Source: Papaver somniferum (taxonomy: Eukaryota > Streptophyta > Magnoliopsida > Ranunculales > Papaveraceae). Taken from it: a stretch of DNA of 64,000 bases. The DNA lies in contig NC_039359.1 of NCBI RefSeq assembly GCF_003573695.1, positions 76,708,783-76,772,782 on the forward strand, read 5' to 3'. The translations under genes were made by a program, and so were the position numbers. Of this stretch, positions 11,194 through 22,600 are shown piece after piece. Positions within the stretch are counted from its first letter, which is position 1. Every line of letters starts with the position of its first letter. A model generated the notes under the pieces. That model saw only the letters and a list, made by a program, of their open reading frames with translations, did not search any database and was not told the origin of the DNA.

Positions 11194-13705
11194 TGAAAAA
11201 GCGGGGGTACAACAACCACACCCAATATTTCGTTCGTAATTTGAGTGGACAAATTTTAATATACTTTCAAGAGAATCAACTAGACAGTCAGACTCAATCT
11301 TTAGGAAAGTATATCAAAGAGTTATATCTCAATTTCTCAATTCAATCTGCAATCGAACAAATAAGAATTTGCTAGACCGATTGAATAAGAGAAATAACTT
11401 GGACGGTATCACAAACCAATATCCAAGTGTCAATAAGTTAATCAACAACCCAAAGGTCGGATTTAAGAACTGATTGAACTTAACACACAACCTGTGATAT
11501 TTCTATTATATAACAAAATATAATGCGGAAAGGAAATAACACAGACTCCAGAATTTTGTTAAAGAGGAAACCGAAAATGCATAAAACCACCGGGACCTAG
11601 TCCATCTTTGAACACCACACTGTATTAAGCTGCTATAGACACTAGCTTCCTACCAATGAACTTCGGACTGGAATGTAGTTGATCCCTAACCAATTCACAC
11701 TGATCAAGGTACAATTGTGCTGCTTACGTCTCTGAACCCCAACAGGATTCTACGCACTTGATTCCCTTAGCTGATCTCACCCACAATCAAGAGTTGCTAC
11801 GACCCAAAGTCGAAGACTTGATAAACCAATCTGTCTCACACAGAAAAGTCTATTGAGATAGATAAATCTGTCTCCCACTGAAATACCTATGAGTTTTGTT
11901 CCGTCTTATGATAAATCAAGGTGCACAAGAACCAATTGATAAACCAGACTTATATTCCCGAAGAACATCCTAGTATTATCAATCACCTCACAATAATCTT
12001 AATCGTATGGAAGCGAAACAAGATATTGTGGAATCACAAACGATAAGACGAAGATGTTTGTGACTTCTTTTAATCTTACCTATCGGAGATAAATCTCAAT
12101 CAAATTATAGCAAAGGTAATACTCAATTACGATAGTAGAAGTAAGATCAAAACACGCAACTATAGAGAAAATAGTTGGGTCTGGCTTCACAATCCCAATA
12201 AAGTCTTCAAGTAGTTAACTTACAGGGTTTTGGAATAAACCTAAGGTTAAAGGAGAACCAACTCTAGTCGCAACTAATATCACACATGAGGTGTGGGGAT
12301 TAGGTTTCCCAGTTACTAGAGTTCTCCCATATATATTCTTCAAATCAGGGTTTGATATCTTTGGAACAAAGCAATCAATATTCACCGTTAGATGAAACCT
12401 GATCTAAGAGCCAAGATAAGTTTGCTTGAAACCAAATCAATATCTCTCTACCGTTAGATGAACTTAGCTTGATACACACAAATGAAATGTACCTTCATTT
12501 AAATATGGGTAACCGTACCAAAATGTGTACACTAGGTTGGCTTAACAATAGTTAACCAAAGTTAGCCATATAAACACTTTCATATCAACCTTATTCATCT
12601 TAATCACAACTAGTTCAAACTACTCTAATCAAACTAGTTATAGAGTTGTTAAATTTCCATATTCTCATAGAAGTATACAAGAACACAATTGAAGCAAAAT
12701 CGGTTTGATTCACTCGAATCATTCATGAACATTATAGACAAGGTTTGCAAGTGCTTGCATTCCTTATTACATAAATGTATTAGTTTATGTTACAACCGAT
12801 TCTAGAACTTTAAACCACTCAAGTATGCAAACAGGTACGCATATTTAAGTAGCCGGATTTGGACTGTGTCCGATAGTATGCGTACGGGTACGCATACTAC
12901 CACACATCCAAAACAACAGTTGAATTAGTATGCGTATCGGGTACGCATACAATAGTTCCCGGACTTCAAATGAGTTCGTCAGTATGCTACGGTTATGCAT
13001 ACCAAGGCTCCCGGACTTCACCTTACCTCGCCATTACGTATACGGGTATGCATACTAAACCGGTCTTGGATCCACATATATGCAAGTACACATACTATGT
13101 CTATAACCCAATTGTGGTTAAGTGTTCTAAACTCTATTTCAATCATTGAAACATTCTTAGAGGATTACAATAGTTGTTTTCACAAACTATTAGCATCAAA
13201 GCAATTTTCAAGTTATTGAAATAATCATTACGAAACATTCCAAGTCTACATCAAATGACTGTATCACACAAATCATGTAAGATGTTACCAGGAAATTTTC
13301 ACATGATCATCTTTTGACTTTCGTTGAAGCGAAAGCTTACCAACACATATTTCAAGAATTATGTAAGCGGGTTAAACTCAGCTCGAAATATCAAATATGT
13401 ATAATTGAATACTATATAGCAATACGACTTTTGTATCAATTAGTAGAAATAGACTTTCCGAGTGATAGATGAGTTTCAGTCTCCACATACATTTTGTTCA
13501 TGAAGTTCCACAAGCTCTTCTTAGTAGTTCTTCGTCTTCAATTGATGAATGTCCTGAAGTCTAAAGATCAACTACACAATCTATCCTAGTATGAGACATA
13601 GCTATAAGTAGACTAGAAATCACGACTTATAGTTTTGATCACTAATATTGAAAAACAAGATTGAGATAGCAATGCTTGCAAGTTTGACCAAGCAGTGCTC
13701 TAACA
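11194..13705 (-). repeat. 3' LTR of the outer Sirevirus-like element
   Basis: A 2.5 kb LTR. On the minus strand it starts TGTTAGAGCACTGCTTGGTC and ends ACCCCCGCTTTTTCA. It aligns along its length with the split 5' LTR (24007-24887 and 33305-34966), differing by scattered substitutions and small indels. A cluster of GTACGCATAC-type palindromes lies at 12826-13105. Confidence 0.9.
12826..13105. repeat. GTATGCGTAC..GTACGCATAC palindromic repeats in the 3' LTR
   Basis: At least five units, spaced about 60-70 bp apart, contain GTATGCGTACGGGTACGCAT or a close variant. Each is nearly palindromic around CGGG. Stretches such as CCCGGACTTCAA separate them. Matching units stand in the partner LTR at 34062-34325. 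Confidence 0.85.
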
Positions 13706-13717
13706 ATCTCCCCCTTT
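13706..13717 (-). other. Polypurine tract of the outer element
   Basis: On the minus strand this reads AAAGGGGGAGAT, directly before the TG of the 3' LTR. It primes plus-strand synthesis. Further GGGGGAG copies stand at 14021-14030 and 14121-14130, as in Sireviruses, which carry several such tracts. Confidence 0.85.
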
Positions 13718-15123
13718 GTCAATTTTAGTGACAAAACTATCAATACATATGGATTACAAAATAAATAAACTTTGTAGCTTCTCATCCAAATGCTTGATAT
13801 CCTTGGTTCTTCAACATTACTCGAAATCTTCGTCACTTCCAAGTACTCCAGTGATTCTGAACGTGTTCAACTCAGCATCATAGTTGTTGAAGATCCGTAG
13901 CAATAACAATGAGAAAACAGTTGCTCTCAATCATTGTTATACAATGTCATAATATTATTACACAACACCAAAGTTCAATTTTATCACAACTTTGACAACA
14001 ATACTATGGTGATATGTATCACTCCCCCTTAGTCAATACTTCATCTCACAATTAAAACCACTCCTCCTTACATAATGATTCGTAAACCATATGTATTTGT
14101 AGTGTGAACTACACATTAATTCTCCCCCTTTTGTCAATATAAATTGGCAAAGGTGCGAAAACTAGTGGGATCCTAATGAAATTTTCATAGAGATACTTCA
14201 TGACCAAAAGAGAACATATCAACTTGGTTTCGATGATTTCACATAGTCGAAACTTAGGGTTTTTTTTTAAAGGAGTTTATAAACATACAAGAAAACTCCT
14301 ACAATATTCCACAGTCGCACTCCCCACAAAGATATGGCAATTAAGCACAAGTTCAAATAAGAACTCTCCTCCATTAAATGTCATTCCCGAAAGAACAACA
14401 AGAGCGACCTTACTTTTACAAGAAAATAAGGATTTCTTTGGATATAATCAAATCACATGAAACATGAATTTGTATCCAAAATTCTCAATTGAATTAACCA
14501 CAAAGGAAATGATCAATTCAATTTTCCATGCTCAACATAAGAAAACTTACGGAGCAACACAGTACATTCACAAGGATGTGGATCAGGGAAAGACCAATAC
14601 TGCAGAATAATCAAAGATTCATTATATCTTTCATCACTATTTGCATAGAGACATGTAATAGATTTAATATTTGTAGACAAAAATTCATCATATCTTCCAT
14701 CAATATTTGCATAATGACACAATATGCTTAACTTTTGTTGTCAAAATCTCATTCTATCTTTTATTAATATTTGCATAATGACATAGAGTTAACTTTTGAG
14801 CAAATATGGGACAATCAAGGTTCACGGACGTAAACACACATATCCCATAAAAAGTTGTAATATATAAAACCATAAAGATTAATACTTCAAAATCATCTTT
14901 CAAATAAACTTTATAATTTAAATAAATAAATCTAAAAACATTGCAAGATGAAAATCGTTGGCAATAACTATGTGTACTCACAATAAATTGCTATTCCAAA
15001 CCCTAGTTATCCTTCTTAAGAACACATGAATAAATTTCCTAGATTGTAGAGATTTCTCAAGGTATCTACTGAGAATTCCTTCTCATTATTGAAAAACCCA
15101 TTGATTATGGGATCATTCAATTC
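13718..15123 (-). other. 3' non-coding region of the outer element
   Basis: The interval lies between the coiled-coil ORF and the polypurine tract. No ORF of note is present. It holds extra GGGGGAG tracts and three repeats of TATGCAAATAnTnATnnAAGATA at about 14620-14800, spaced about 70 bp apart. The same order of blocks is seen in the nested element at 29330-30866. Confidence 0.6.
14620..14800 (-). repeat. Three repeats of about 70 bp, TATGCAAAT type
   Basis: Read on the minus strand, the core TATGCAAATAkTrATrrAAGATAkrATGA occurs three times. The word TATGCAAATAGTGATGGAAG also stands once in the nested copy near 29550. It is non-coding and of unknown role. Confidence 0.6.
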
Positions 15124-15465
15124 CTACAAATCTTCAGAAATGTCAGTTAACTCACTAAGATATCTTTTCAGTTCACGCAGGGTGTTCTTTGTTATAGAAA
15201 ATATTTGTTCATAGTGAGTTATATCTTCTAAAGAGGAAATGATTTGAGATTTTAAATCATTTCTTTTGCTGATGAAATCTTTTACCATAGCCTTAAAGTT
15301 ATTATCATGATGACAAACAGACAATAGGCAGTTAGAGGAAGAACCTTTTTCATCGTTTGAATCCTTCTCCTTTTTCTTCCTTGAGGACTCGATTCCTTCA
15401 CAAATATATAAATTGACCGCTTCTACTGTATCCTTTTTCGTGGTACCTCTAGTTATAGGATCCAT
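15124..15465 (-). CDS. Sirevirus-like extra ORF, charged coiled-coil protein
   Basis: A 113-residue frame: a basic and acidic head (SSRKKKEKDSNDEKGSS), then a long helical tail rich in L, I, K and E. There is no membrane segment, signal peptide or enzymatic motif. It lies downstream of gag, between gag and the 3' polypurine tract, where autonomous Sireviruses often carry an extra (env-like) ORF. The nested element has a helical ORF at the equivalent place (28689-29157). It may be a C-terminal gag or env-like remnant; function is unknown. Whether it is translated cannot be judged. Confidence 0.4.
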   Translation of the reverse strand: MDPITRGTTKKDTVEAVNLYICEGIESSRKKKEKDSNDEKGSSSNCLLSVCHHDNNFKAMVKDFISKRNDLKSQIISSLEDITHYEQIFSITKNTLRELKRYLSELTDISEDL

Positions 15466-15839
15466 AAAACTGTATCTTTCAAGGAAAAGAGGTGAAGAAC
15501 AACTTTTCTCACAAATGAATATAAGTAGACCATTGGAAAATCAAACCCTAAAAGAGCTTTGAAAAAGTCTTCAAGGTTCATGATCCATTATCTATCTTAA
15601 CAACAAGATATTCACTTACTCAAATTAACTCTTATAGCTAAAAATAGAATAAAATAGAGAAACAAATAATTTTACATGACTTGAGCAACCTTGATGTAAT
15701 CCTTATTTTCAAGTCAGGAATAAGGATACATTACATTACTATAACAAGATAATAATGGAGTGAACAAAATGTTCACTTCTTGTGTCACATGGTGACATAT
15801 CAAGGTTTGTTGAATAAACAGACTTACCTCGTCTGACTC

Positions 15840-16962
15840 TGATTCTTTTAGACTTCTTCTTGTACTCAGGAATTGCCTGCTGTTTCTCCAGAGCCAGGTT
15901 CATCCTTTGTATGTCATTCTGAAGTTTGAAAATTCTTTTGTTGTTCTTCTTGAATTTCTAACACTTGCTCTGAACATGACTTGCACTTCCACAAAACGAG
16001 CAAAACAGAGAAGAGTTTTTGTTTTGTAGAGATGACTTTTGTTTATCACAACCTTTAAGATCAATTATTCTAGACCCGGCCGGAACAAATGAGTTGATTG
16101 TGCTCACAGTCTTATTTTTGAACCCTAAACCATTTGTGTTCCCAAAAGACTTTTAACCAAATAATATTGCTGAAATATTGTCGGAGCTTCCAAACAACCT
16201 TTGCAAGTCACACTTGAGAGAATTAATCTCTTTTTCTTTTAGAGATAGGATTCTGGTGAATTCACCGTTAAGACAATCAATCTCAAGAGTTTTCACCTGA
16301 AGTGATGATTCAAGTTTCTTCAGCATAACCTTTAGTTGAAGATTTTCTTGGTGATTTTCTTCAGTTTTATCCAAGAATTCTAAAATCTTAGTGTCAGACT
16401 CGCATTCTGAACCAGAATTTGAGTTAATGGAAACTTCTGCCGAAAAGGCTGAAAATCATGAGTAGACTTTGGAAGCATGTATATTGACACACTGAGATGG
16501 TTTTTCTTGAACTTAATCATCAGAAGCACAAAAGAGAGAAAGCAGTCTCTCAGATCTCTTATTTTTCTTCACAATATCCTTGATCATTTGTTTAATCAGT
16601 AATCTGATAGGATCAAACTGATTAGAGTAGCATTCATCATCCCAAGGCAAGTTAGAAGCTTCACTTGTATTGGTTACAACATTGAACGCGGACGTTCTGA
16701 CTGTATTCTGATCATGATCAAGTAATTTTAACTTTCCAACAAGGGTATTTCTGGAAAGTGTATCAAGGTTATTTCCCTCAACGATGGCATGCTTCTTAGA
16801 ATCGTATCTAGATGGCAGCGATCTGAGAATTTTCATCACAATGTCCTTTTCAGGAATAGTCTTACCCAATGCAAAAGATGCATTAACAATTTCAGACACT
16901 TCGTGGTTAAACTCATCAAATGAATCTTCATCTGTTATATGAAGGTTTTCCCAATCAGAATT
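15840..16962 (-). pseudogene. Gag 3' part with zinc knuckle, broken by stops
   Basis: This continues the gag frame that begins at about 23950, beyond the LINE insertion. A helical gag segment (16513-16962) includes DIVMKILRSLPSRYDSKKHA, typical of the copia Gag C-terminal half. In the same frame follow a coiled-coil (16153-16374) and a zinc knuckle CSFCGSASHVQSKC (15961-16002, CX2CX4HX4C). In-frame stops at 16513, 16153 and 15958 break it. The knuckle would bind genomic RNA. The frame runs out near 15840, and no protease or integrase follows. Confidence 0.8.
15961..16002 (-). other. CCHC zinc knuckle of the outer gag
   Basis: Fourteen codons read CSFCGSASHVQSKC with intact CX2CX4HX4C spacing. 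A TAG stop follows immediately at 15958-15960. Confidence 0.88.
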
Positions 16963-17010
16963 TTTTTTTTTCGCTAAGAAAAATAAGATTGCATTGAAGA
17001 GGAATCAGTA

Positions 17011-20000
17011 TTACAAGTGTAATGCTAAGAAATCAGGGATGATTTCCCACCACTCATTACAAATGTTGAAACGCTTGCAATGCTTAGCATCTTTGTCTGC
17101 TATAGAGTTGAGATTTCTCCTAAGGTGACTAGTTCTAATAAAAGAAAAGTAGTTTAATAACAGATTACAGTCATCCATGATTGTGGAACTAAACCAACAG
17201 AGACTACTGTTTTTATTCTTCAAGTAATCAATCACTTTTTTTGCATCACTGTAAATGCTGATAGAAGACAGGTTCTTGCTTTGTGCCCATTTGATAGCTT
17301 CCAGCACCGCTAGACATTCTGCTTCCTCTGGGTTCCTTGCTAAACCTTTGATTGTTTTGCATCCCTTAAAGGTACCTGCAGCTGTAGTCATATAGATACC
17401 AATTCCAGTGGTATTAGTATTTTTGTCAAAAGACGCATCACAGTATACTAAAATGCAATCATCAGGGAGATTCCCGTAAGATACAGTATTAGAATCAGAA
17501 ACAGAATGATTATGCAATTCTCTACCGGTGTTATTAACTCTTTGAACGAGCTCAGAGTTTAACAGAACAATGGTGTCATTAAAAAGTCTTATGGCCAGTC
17601 TGGAAGTGGAAGATGGATGTGTAATTTTCTGTTGAAAGACACGGTAGCATCTATCTCTCCAGATGCTCCAAGAAGTTGTAAGGATTTCCATCTGAGTCTT
17701 GTCAGATCTACCTTTCTCCAGCCATTGCCTTATCCAACCCTTAATCGAAGGATTAGTACTTGCATCCTGTAAAGTAATATGTCCATTTGGAGTTGCAGAC
17801 CAGACGGATTTTGCAAAAGTACAACGTAATAGTAGATGTTCAGTGGTTTCAATATCACCATTATTACACATAATGCAAAGAGTATCACTATTTGGCCTAT
17901 ATTGTGACAATCTGAGTTTCGTTGGCAGAGCATCAGTGATACATTTCCAGACAAATAGTTGAACTTTAGGAATTAGGTAAGATTTCCACAGAGATTTGAA
18001 AATAAGATCGGGGGGAGGGTTCATGGTACCATTAACATTATCAGAAGATAAAACTTTATATGAAGATTTAACAGAAAATGTCCCATTGTGAGAGTTAGAC
18101 CAAATTAATCTATCTTTGCCAAAATAAGGGATACGAAGATTCCTAATTCTACTAACATTCTCACTAGTGAAGAAAGCATTCAACAAAGGCTCATTCCAAG
18201 TTTTAGTGTTATCATCAATGAGATCAGCAACCACCAAATTAGGGTTAGGACAATGAATGCAAAGGGGACTGGTAGCATCAGGTATCCAGTTATCTTCAAA
18301 AGCTTTTATACTTTTACCATTCTTAACTTCCCATAGAGAGTTCTTTTTAACAATATCCAGACCTCTACAAATTCCTTTCCACACCCAAGACGAGTCCTGG
18401 TTTTTCTTATAATGTAAAGGATGATTATTGTTGAAATACTTACATCTAAGAATTCTAAACCAAAGTTCATCCGAACCATGAGACAATCTCCAAGCAATTT
18501 TGGATAACAGAGCTAAATTGAACTTATTTAAATCACGAAAACCTAGACCTCCTACATGCTTATGAGAACAAATGCCTTTCCACTGTTTTATATAAATACC
18601 TCCCTGATTTTGTTTACCCCACCAGAAGTCTCTTTGAGACTTTTCCATTTGATAAATGACACTATCAGGAATCAAGAATGAGTTCATATGGTAGACTGAA
18701 GACGATTTCAACACATTTTGTACCATTATTGATCTACCAGCCTGATTAAAGTGTTTGCCTTTCCACTTGGCGACACTATTGTCAAAGTGGTCAGCAAGAA
18801 AGGCAAAAGATTCAGATTTGTTTTTATTAATGAAAAGAGGGGTACCTAAATATTTGTCATTTAGGTCAATCTTCTTGACATTAAGAGTTCTAATAAGAGA
18901 GACACATTTATCTGGGTGAACTTTCTTACTAAAAAAGCAGCCAGATTTTTCGAAGTTTATCATTTTCCCAGAGACAGAACTAAACATATTGATGGACTCG
19001 GCTAAGTTCTGAGCTTCATAGTGAGTTGCTTTAGTAAACAACAAACAGTCATCAGCAAATAAAAGGTGAGACACACTAGCTGCCTCAGTAGTGACTTTAG
19101 CACCATGGATCCAGTGTTTATCCTCGCAATACATCAAATATCTGGAGAAAGACTTCATACATAAGATGAAAAGGTATGGAGACAAGGGATCACCTTGTCT
19201 CAGACCCCTAGTTGGTCTATAAACATTGCAAGGGGATCCATTCAAGAGAATAGAGATGCTAGTCGTACTGATACATTGAAAAATTAACTCACACCAATGA
19301 TTCGAAAAACCAAATCTTTTTAGGACATCAATCAGAAAGGACCATTCTACCCTATCAAAGGCCTTAGACATGTCGAGTTTAAGGCCCATGATGCCACTCT
19401 TAGCTTTAGTTCTTTTCATAGTATGAACAATTTCATGAGCAATTATAATACTATCATGAATGTTCTTATTTGGCACATAAGCTGCCTGAAAGGGGGAGAT
19501 GATTTTACTAAGGAGAGGTTTCATTCTATTAACTATTATTTTAGACATAATCTTATAGTTTGTATTACACAAAGAGATAGGTCTAAAGTCAATAGGAGTA
19601 GAAGGGTTCTTCTTCTTTGGGATTAAAGACAGGAAAGTGTGGTTCTTTTCTTTTAAAATATGTTTAGTTTCAAAAAAATCCTTGGTGGAATTCCAAACAT
19701 CTTGTTCTAAGAGACCAATATTTTCCTTATAAAACCCCGGAGGAAAACCATCCGGTCCAGGAGCAGACCAGGAATTCATTTGATTTATAGTCTCTCTAAT
19801 TTCTTCTAGAGAAATAGATCTTAAAAGCATATCATTATCCTCAGTTGTGATACAAGGAGTAATGCAGTCAAGGAATTGTCTATTTCTCATGGGATTGGTG
19901 GAAGTGCCTATATTACTGAAATGATTAACCAATAAATCCTCTAGTTGTTGTATGTCATTAGACCATTGGCCATTACTCAGTTGCAAGGATTCAATGTGGT

Positions 20001-21114
20001 TGAAGTGTCTTTTCTTGCTCATTGATGTATGATAAAAACTGGTGTTTCTATCATAACATTTTATGTAATCAGTTCTAAACTTTTGAGCATAGAAATCCTC
20101 TTGTATTTTCTGCCAGTGCTCAAGATCCAGTTCAACTTGTTTGATTGCATCCATGTTCTGAATAAATATTGGTTGATCATTCAGAGTATGGAGCTGTTCA
20201 TTTAAGAGTCGAACTTTGTGATCTATGTTACCAAAGTGAGAAATGTTCCACAGTTTAAGTTCTTGTTTAACATTTCTTAACTTGTTAGTCATTTGGTAAG
20301 CATTAGAGCCTCTAACATTTGAACTATAGGCATTTTTAATTAAATCCTTACAGGTTGGGTCTTTACCCCAAAACTTAAAGTATCTGTAGGGTTTGAAACT
20401 GTTCTGGGATTGAGAATTAGTCACTAAAATAATTGGAATGTGGTCTGAACCAATTGAATCAATATGAAATACTCTAGCCTTTTCATAAAGATTAATCCAC
20501 AGACTGTTACCCATGACCCTGTCTAATCTAGCTTTAATGACATTATCATCAGATTGCCTATTACACCATGTGAAAGGTGTACCGGAGAAACCCAAATCAT
20601 TTAAGTCAGCACTAGAAATACAATCTTGAATAAAAAGAAACTCAACAGTACTTGGCCTAGTATTGGTGGATCTCTCATGGGTGTGCAGAGTTATATTCAA
20701 GTCACCCATGAGAATCCAGGGTTGATTAACTCTATGACCAATATTTTTAATGTAATTCCACTGTTCCTTTCTCTCGTTATAGTATATAGAACCATAGAGG
20801 AAAGTAACTAGAAATTCAGGCCTACTAGCATCATAAGAGATTAAGACATTAATCATTTTTCTATTAGACTGTACCAAATCACATTGGAATCCACTCTTCC
20901 ATAGAAGTGCTATACCCCCAGAGAGGCCAACAGAAGAGTGACACCAATAGCTTGGGTAATTGAATCTATTGAGATATTGATACATTGTGGACTCATTGTT
21001 TTTAGTTTCACACAGAAAAATGACATCGGGATTTTGAGATTTTACTAGGTTCCATAAGGCATTTCTGGTAGTAGGATTGCCAAAACCTTGGCAATTCCAA
21101 GAAAGAATTCTCAT
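17011..21114 (-). CDS. LINE ORF2: endonuclease, reverse transcriptase, RNase H
   Basis: This 1367-residue ORF makes the enzyme that nicks target DNA and copies the LINE RNA into it. The start is MRILSWNCQG, where the apurinic-type endonuclease fold begins; a 53-codon upstream extension has no similarity and was left out. Visible parts: endonuclease at about 1-220 (WNCQG, E in FLCETKN near 36, GDLN near 136); reverse transcriptase at about 470-750, with LDMSKAFDRVEW near 580 and FADDCLLF near 687; the zf-RVT region LIPKVQLFVWKCITDALPTK near 1050; and a C-terminal RNase H from about 1220 with all four acidic positions (CDAS, EAE, SDA, ADKDAK). No stop or frameshift is present, so the enzyme may be functional. 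Length and order fit plant L1-like LINEs. Confidence 0.95.
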   Translation of the reverse strand: MRILSWNCQGFGNPTTRNALWNLVKSQNPDVIFLCETKNNESTMYQYLNRFNYPSYWCHSSVGLSGGIALLWKSGFQCDLVQSNRKMINVLISYDASRPEFLVTFLYGSIYYNERKEQWNYIKNIGHRVNQPWILMGDLNITLHTHERSTNTRPSTVEFLFIQDCISSADLNDLGFSGTPFTWCNRQSDDNVIKARLDRVMGNSLWINLYEKARVFHIDSIGSDHIPIILVTNSQSQNSFKPYRYFKFWGKDPTCKDLIKNAYSSNVRGSNAYQMTNKLRNVKQELKLWNISHFGNIDHKVRLLNEQLHTLNDQPIFIQNMDAIKQVELDLEHWQKIQEDFYAQKFRTDYIKCYDRNTSFYHTSMSKKRHFNHIESLQLSNGQWSNDIQQLEDLLVNHFSNIGTSTNPMRNRQFLDCITPCITTEDNDMLLRSISLEEIRETINQMNSWSAPGPDGFPPGFYKENIGLLEQDVWNSTKDFFETKHILKEKNHTFLSLIPKKKNPSTPIDFRPISLCNTNYKIMSKIIVNRMKPLLSKIISPFQAAYVPNKNIHDSIIIAHEIVHTMKRTKAKSGIMGLKLDMSKAFDRVEWSFLIDVLKRFGFSNHWCELIFQCISTTSISILLNGSPCNVYRPTRGLRQGDPLSPYLFILCMKSFSRYLMYCEDKHWIHGAKVTTEAASVSHLLFADDCLLFTKATHYEAQNLAESINMFSSVSGKMINFEKSGCFFSKKVHPDKCVSLIRTLNVKKIDLNDKYLGTPLFINKNKSESFAFLADHFDNSVAKWKGKHFNQAGRSIMVQNVLKSSSVYHMNSFLIPDSVIYQMEKSQRDFWWGKQNQGGIYIKQWKGICSHKHVGGLGFRDLNKFNLALLSKIAWRLSHGSDELWFRILRCKYFNNNHPLHYKKNQDSSWVWKGICRGLDIVKKNSLWEVKNGKSIKAFEDNWIPDATSPLCIHCPNPNLVVADLIDDNTKTWNEPLLNAFFTSENVSRIRNLRIPYFGKDRLIWSNSHNGTFSVKSSYKVLSSDNVNGTMNPPPDLIFKSLWKSYLIPKVQLFVWKCITDALPTKLRLSQYRPNSDTLCIMCNNGDIETTEHLLLRCTFAKSVWSATPNGHITLQDASTNPSIKGWIRQWLEKGRSDKTQMEILTTSWSIWRDRCYRVFQQKITHPSSTSRLAIRLFNDTIVLLNSELVQRVNNTGRELHNHSVSDSNTVSYGNLPDDCILVYCDASFDKNTNTTGIGIYMTTAAGTFKGCKTIKGLARNPEEAECLAVLEAIKWAQSKNLSSISIYSDAKKVIDYLKNKNSSLCWFSSTIMDDCNLLLNYFSFIRTSHLRRNLNSIADKDAKHCKRFNICNEWWEIIPDFLALHL

Positions 21115-21250
21115 AATCAGGGAGTAAGGAAAAACAAACCAATGCCTATGATTATAACCAAGGTAGATTGTATTGACTACTTCAATGCAATGTTCAAAAA
21201 TCAAAATGTCAATGTTAAGAATTAAAACAGAGTCCAACACAGATTCACTA

Positions 21251-22600
21251 TTATTCGAATTTAGAGCTTTCAATCAGGCAAAGACCATTAAATCTAGGGG
21301 TATTGCTATGGAAGTACAAACTATAAGATCGGACAACATAAATCAAAACCCTAAATTCAACTATTTTGCACAGAGAAATAGATAATTGAGAAATCAAATG
21401 AGGGAAGACAATCGAAGTAAGACAAACACGAGAATTAAAATCTAAATGGGTAATAGAAAGAACCTGATTTGAAGTGCTTATGGTTGATTCAGCTGCAGGA
21501 AGATGATACATCAACAGGTTTGGTTCTCTGACTCCATTATCAGCATCATCCATGTTCAAATCGCAACCTCCATGGCTTGGTCCTCCGATCTCTAATTGAA
21601 CACCTCTACCATTGATATTAGATTGGGATATCTCTCTGAGATTTTGGTTTGGGTTTTCAGAGTTCATTTGTATAAAAACATAGTTGTCTTCGATTCCTGA
21701 GTCTCTACTTCTTTTATGTTTCCTCGGGTCGGTTTCCTATTCAATCGGATCTTCCGGCTCCTTTTGGTTGTCCGACCCATTTTCGCCTTCCATACCATCT
21801 GGGTTATTTTGAATAGTCTAAACTAAATGAGCATGATTCGCATAGTATTCTTCGAATTCAACTTCAGTTATACCAAAGATAAAAATGTTCCATGCACGTT
21901 CTTCACACATCTCTTGATTATGATCAATAGTAAAGCAGTCAGGGAAAATTTTCCTTGGTTGTTTCTCGAAATGGTATCGAATCCACACCTTCTGTTTAGC
22001 TGCATTAAGAAGCCAATTACCTCTCTTCAATGGTTGGCTAAGGTCTACTTCAATTTTTGCAGAAACTACTCTTCCTCTTTTAGTAAAACACATGCTCCCT
22101 TCATGAGTTATTTTCCTTCCAATATCTTGACATAGTTTGTCAAGGATTCCATCATGAACATGTTCAAGAGCATGACCTTTGAACATTACTGAGAAAACTT
22201 GACGATAAAACTCATATTCTTCAAGCGGAATAGAGTTGTCATACTTTTTCAGCACCACCAGCTGTTCGTAAATGATCCATGGGACCCTTTTTAGAATCTC
22301 GTTTACATCTTCAGCTGTCTTGAATTTGAAAACAAATATATTTCTGCCCATGGTGTTGATTTCAACTCTTTTATGTTTTCTCCAAATGATCTTTACATCC
22401 TTCTGCACCTTGTCGAAATCAATATCATCTTTTGAGATGATTTTGCCGATCAAACTGTTCTTCCATTCATTGGCAGCCGCATCAATATCTGCTTCCGAGA
22501 TAAGGCTTCCTCTAGCACGGTTAAGTTGTCCCTGACTCAGATTTGAGTCTTGCAATCTCCTAGTTAGAGCAGCAACTTGAAGACGAGAACTCTGAGACAT
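21251..22600 (-). pseudogene. LINE ORF1, RNA-binding protein, two in-frame stops
   Basis: The chosen start is MSQSSRLQVAALTRRLQ at 22600; sequence further upstream has no similarity and belongs to the leader. The frame resembles plant LINE ORF1 (DUF4283-type RNA-binding domain): ISKDDIDFDKVQKDVKIIWR, then RNIFVFKFKTAEDVNEILKR and VPWIIYEQLVVLKKY. A zinc-knuckle region near 21930 is worn (CFTIDHNQEMC; one Cys replaced and the spacing shortened). TAG stops at 21818-21820 and 21737-21739 interrupt the frame, yet it continues through a basic RKHKRSRDSG stretch (possible nuclear signal) to 21251. ORF1 normally coats the LINE RNA, so this copy probably cannot move alone despite its intact ORF2. Confidence 0.8.
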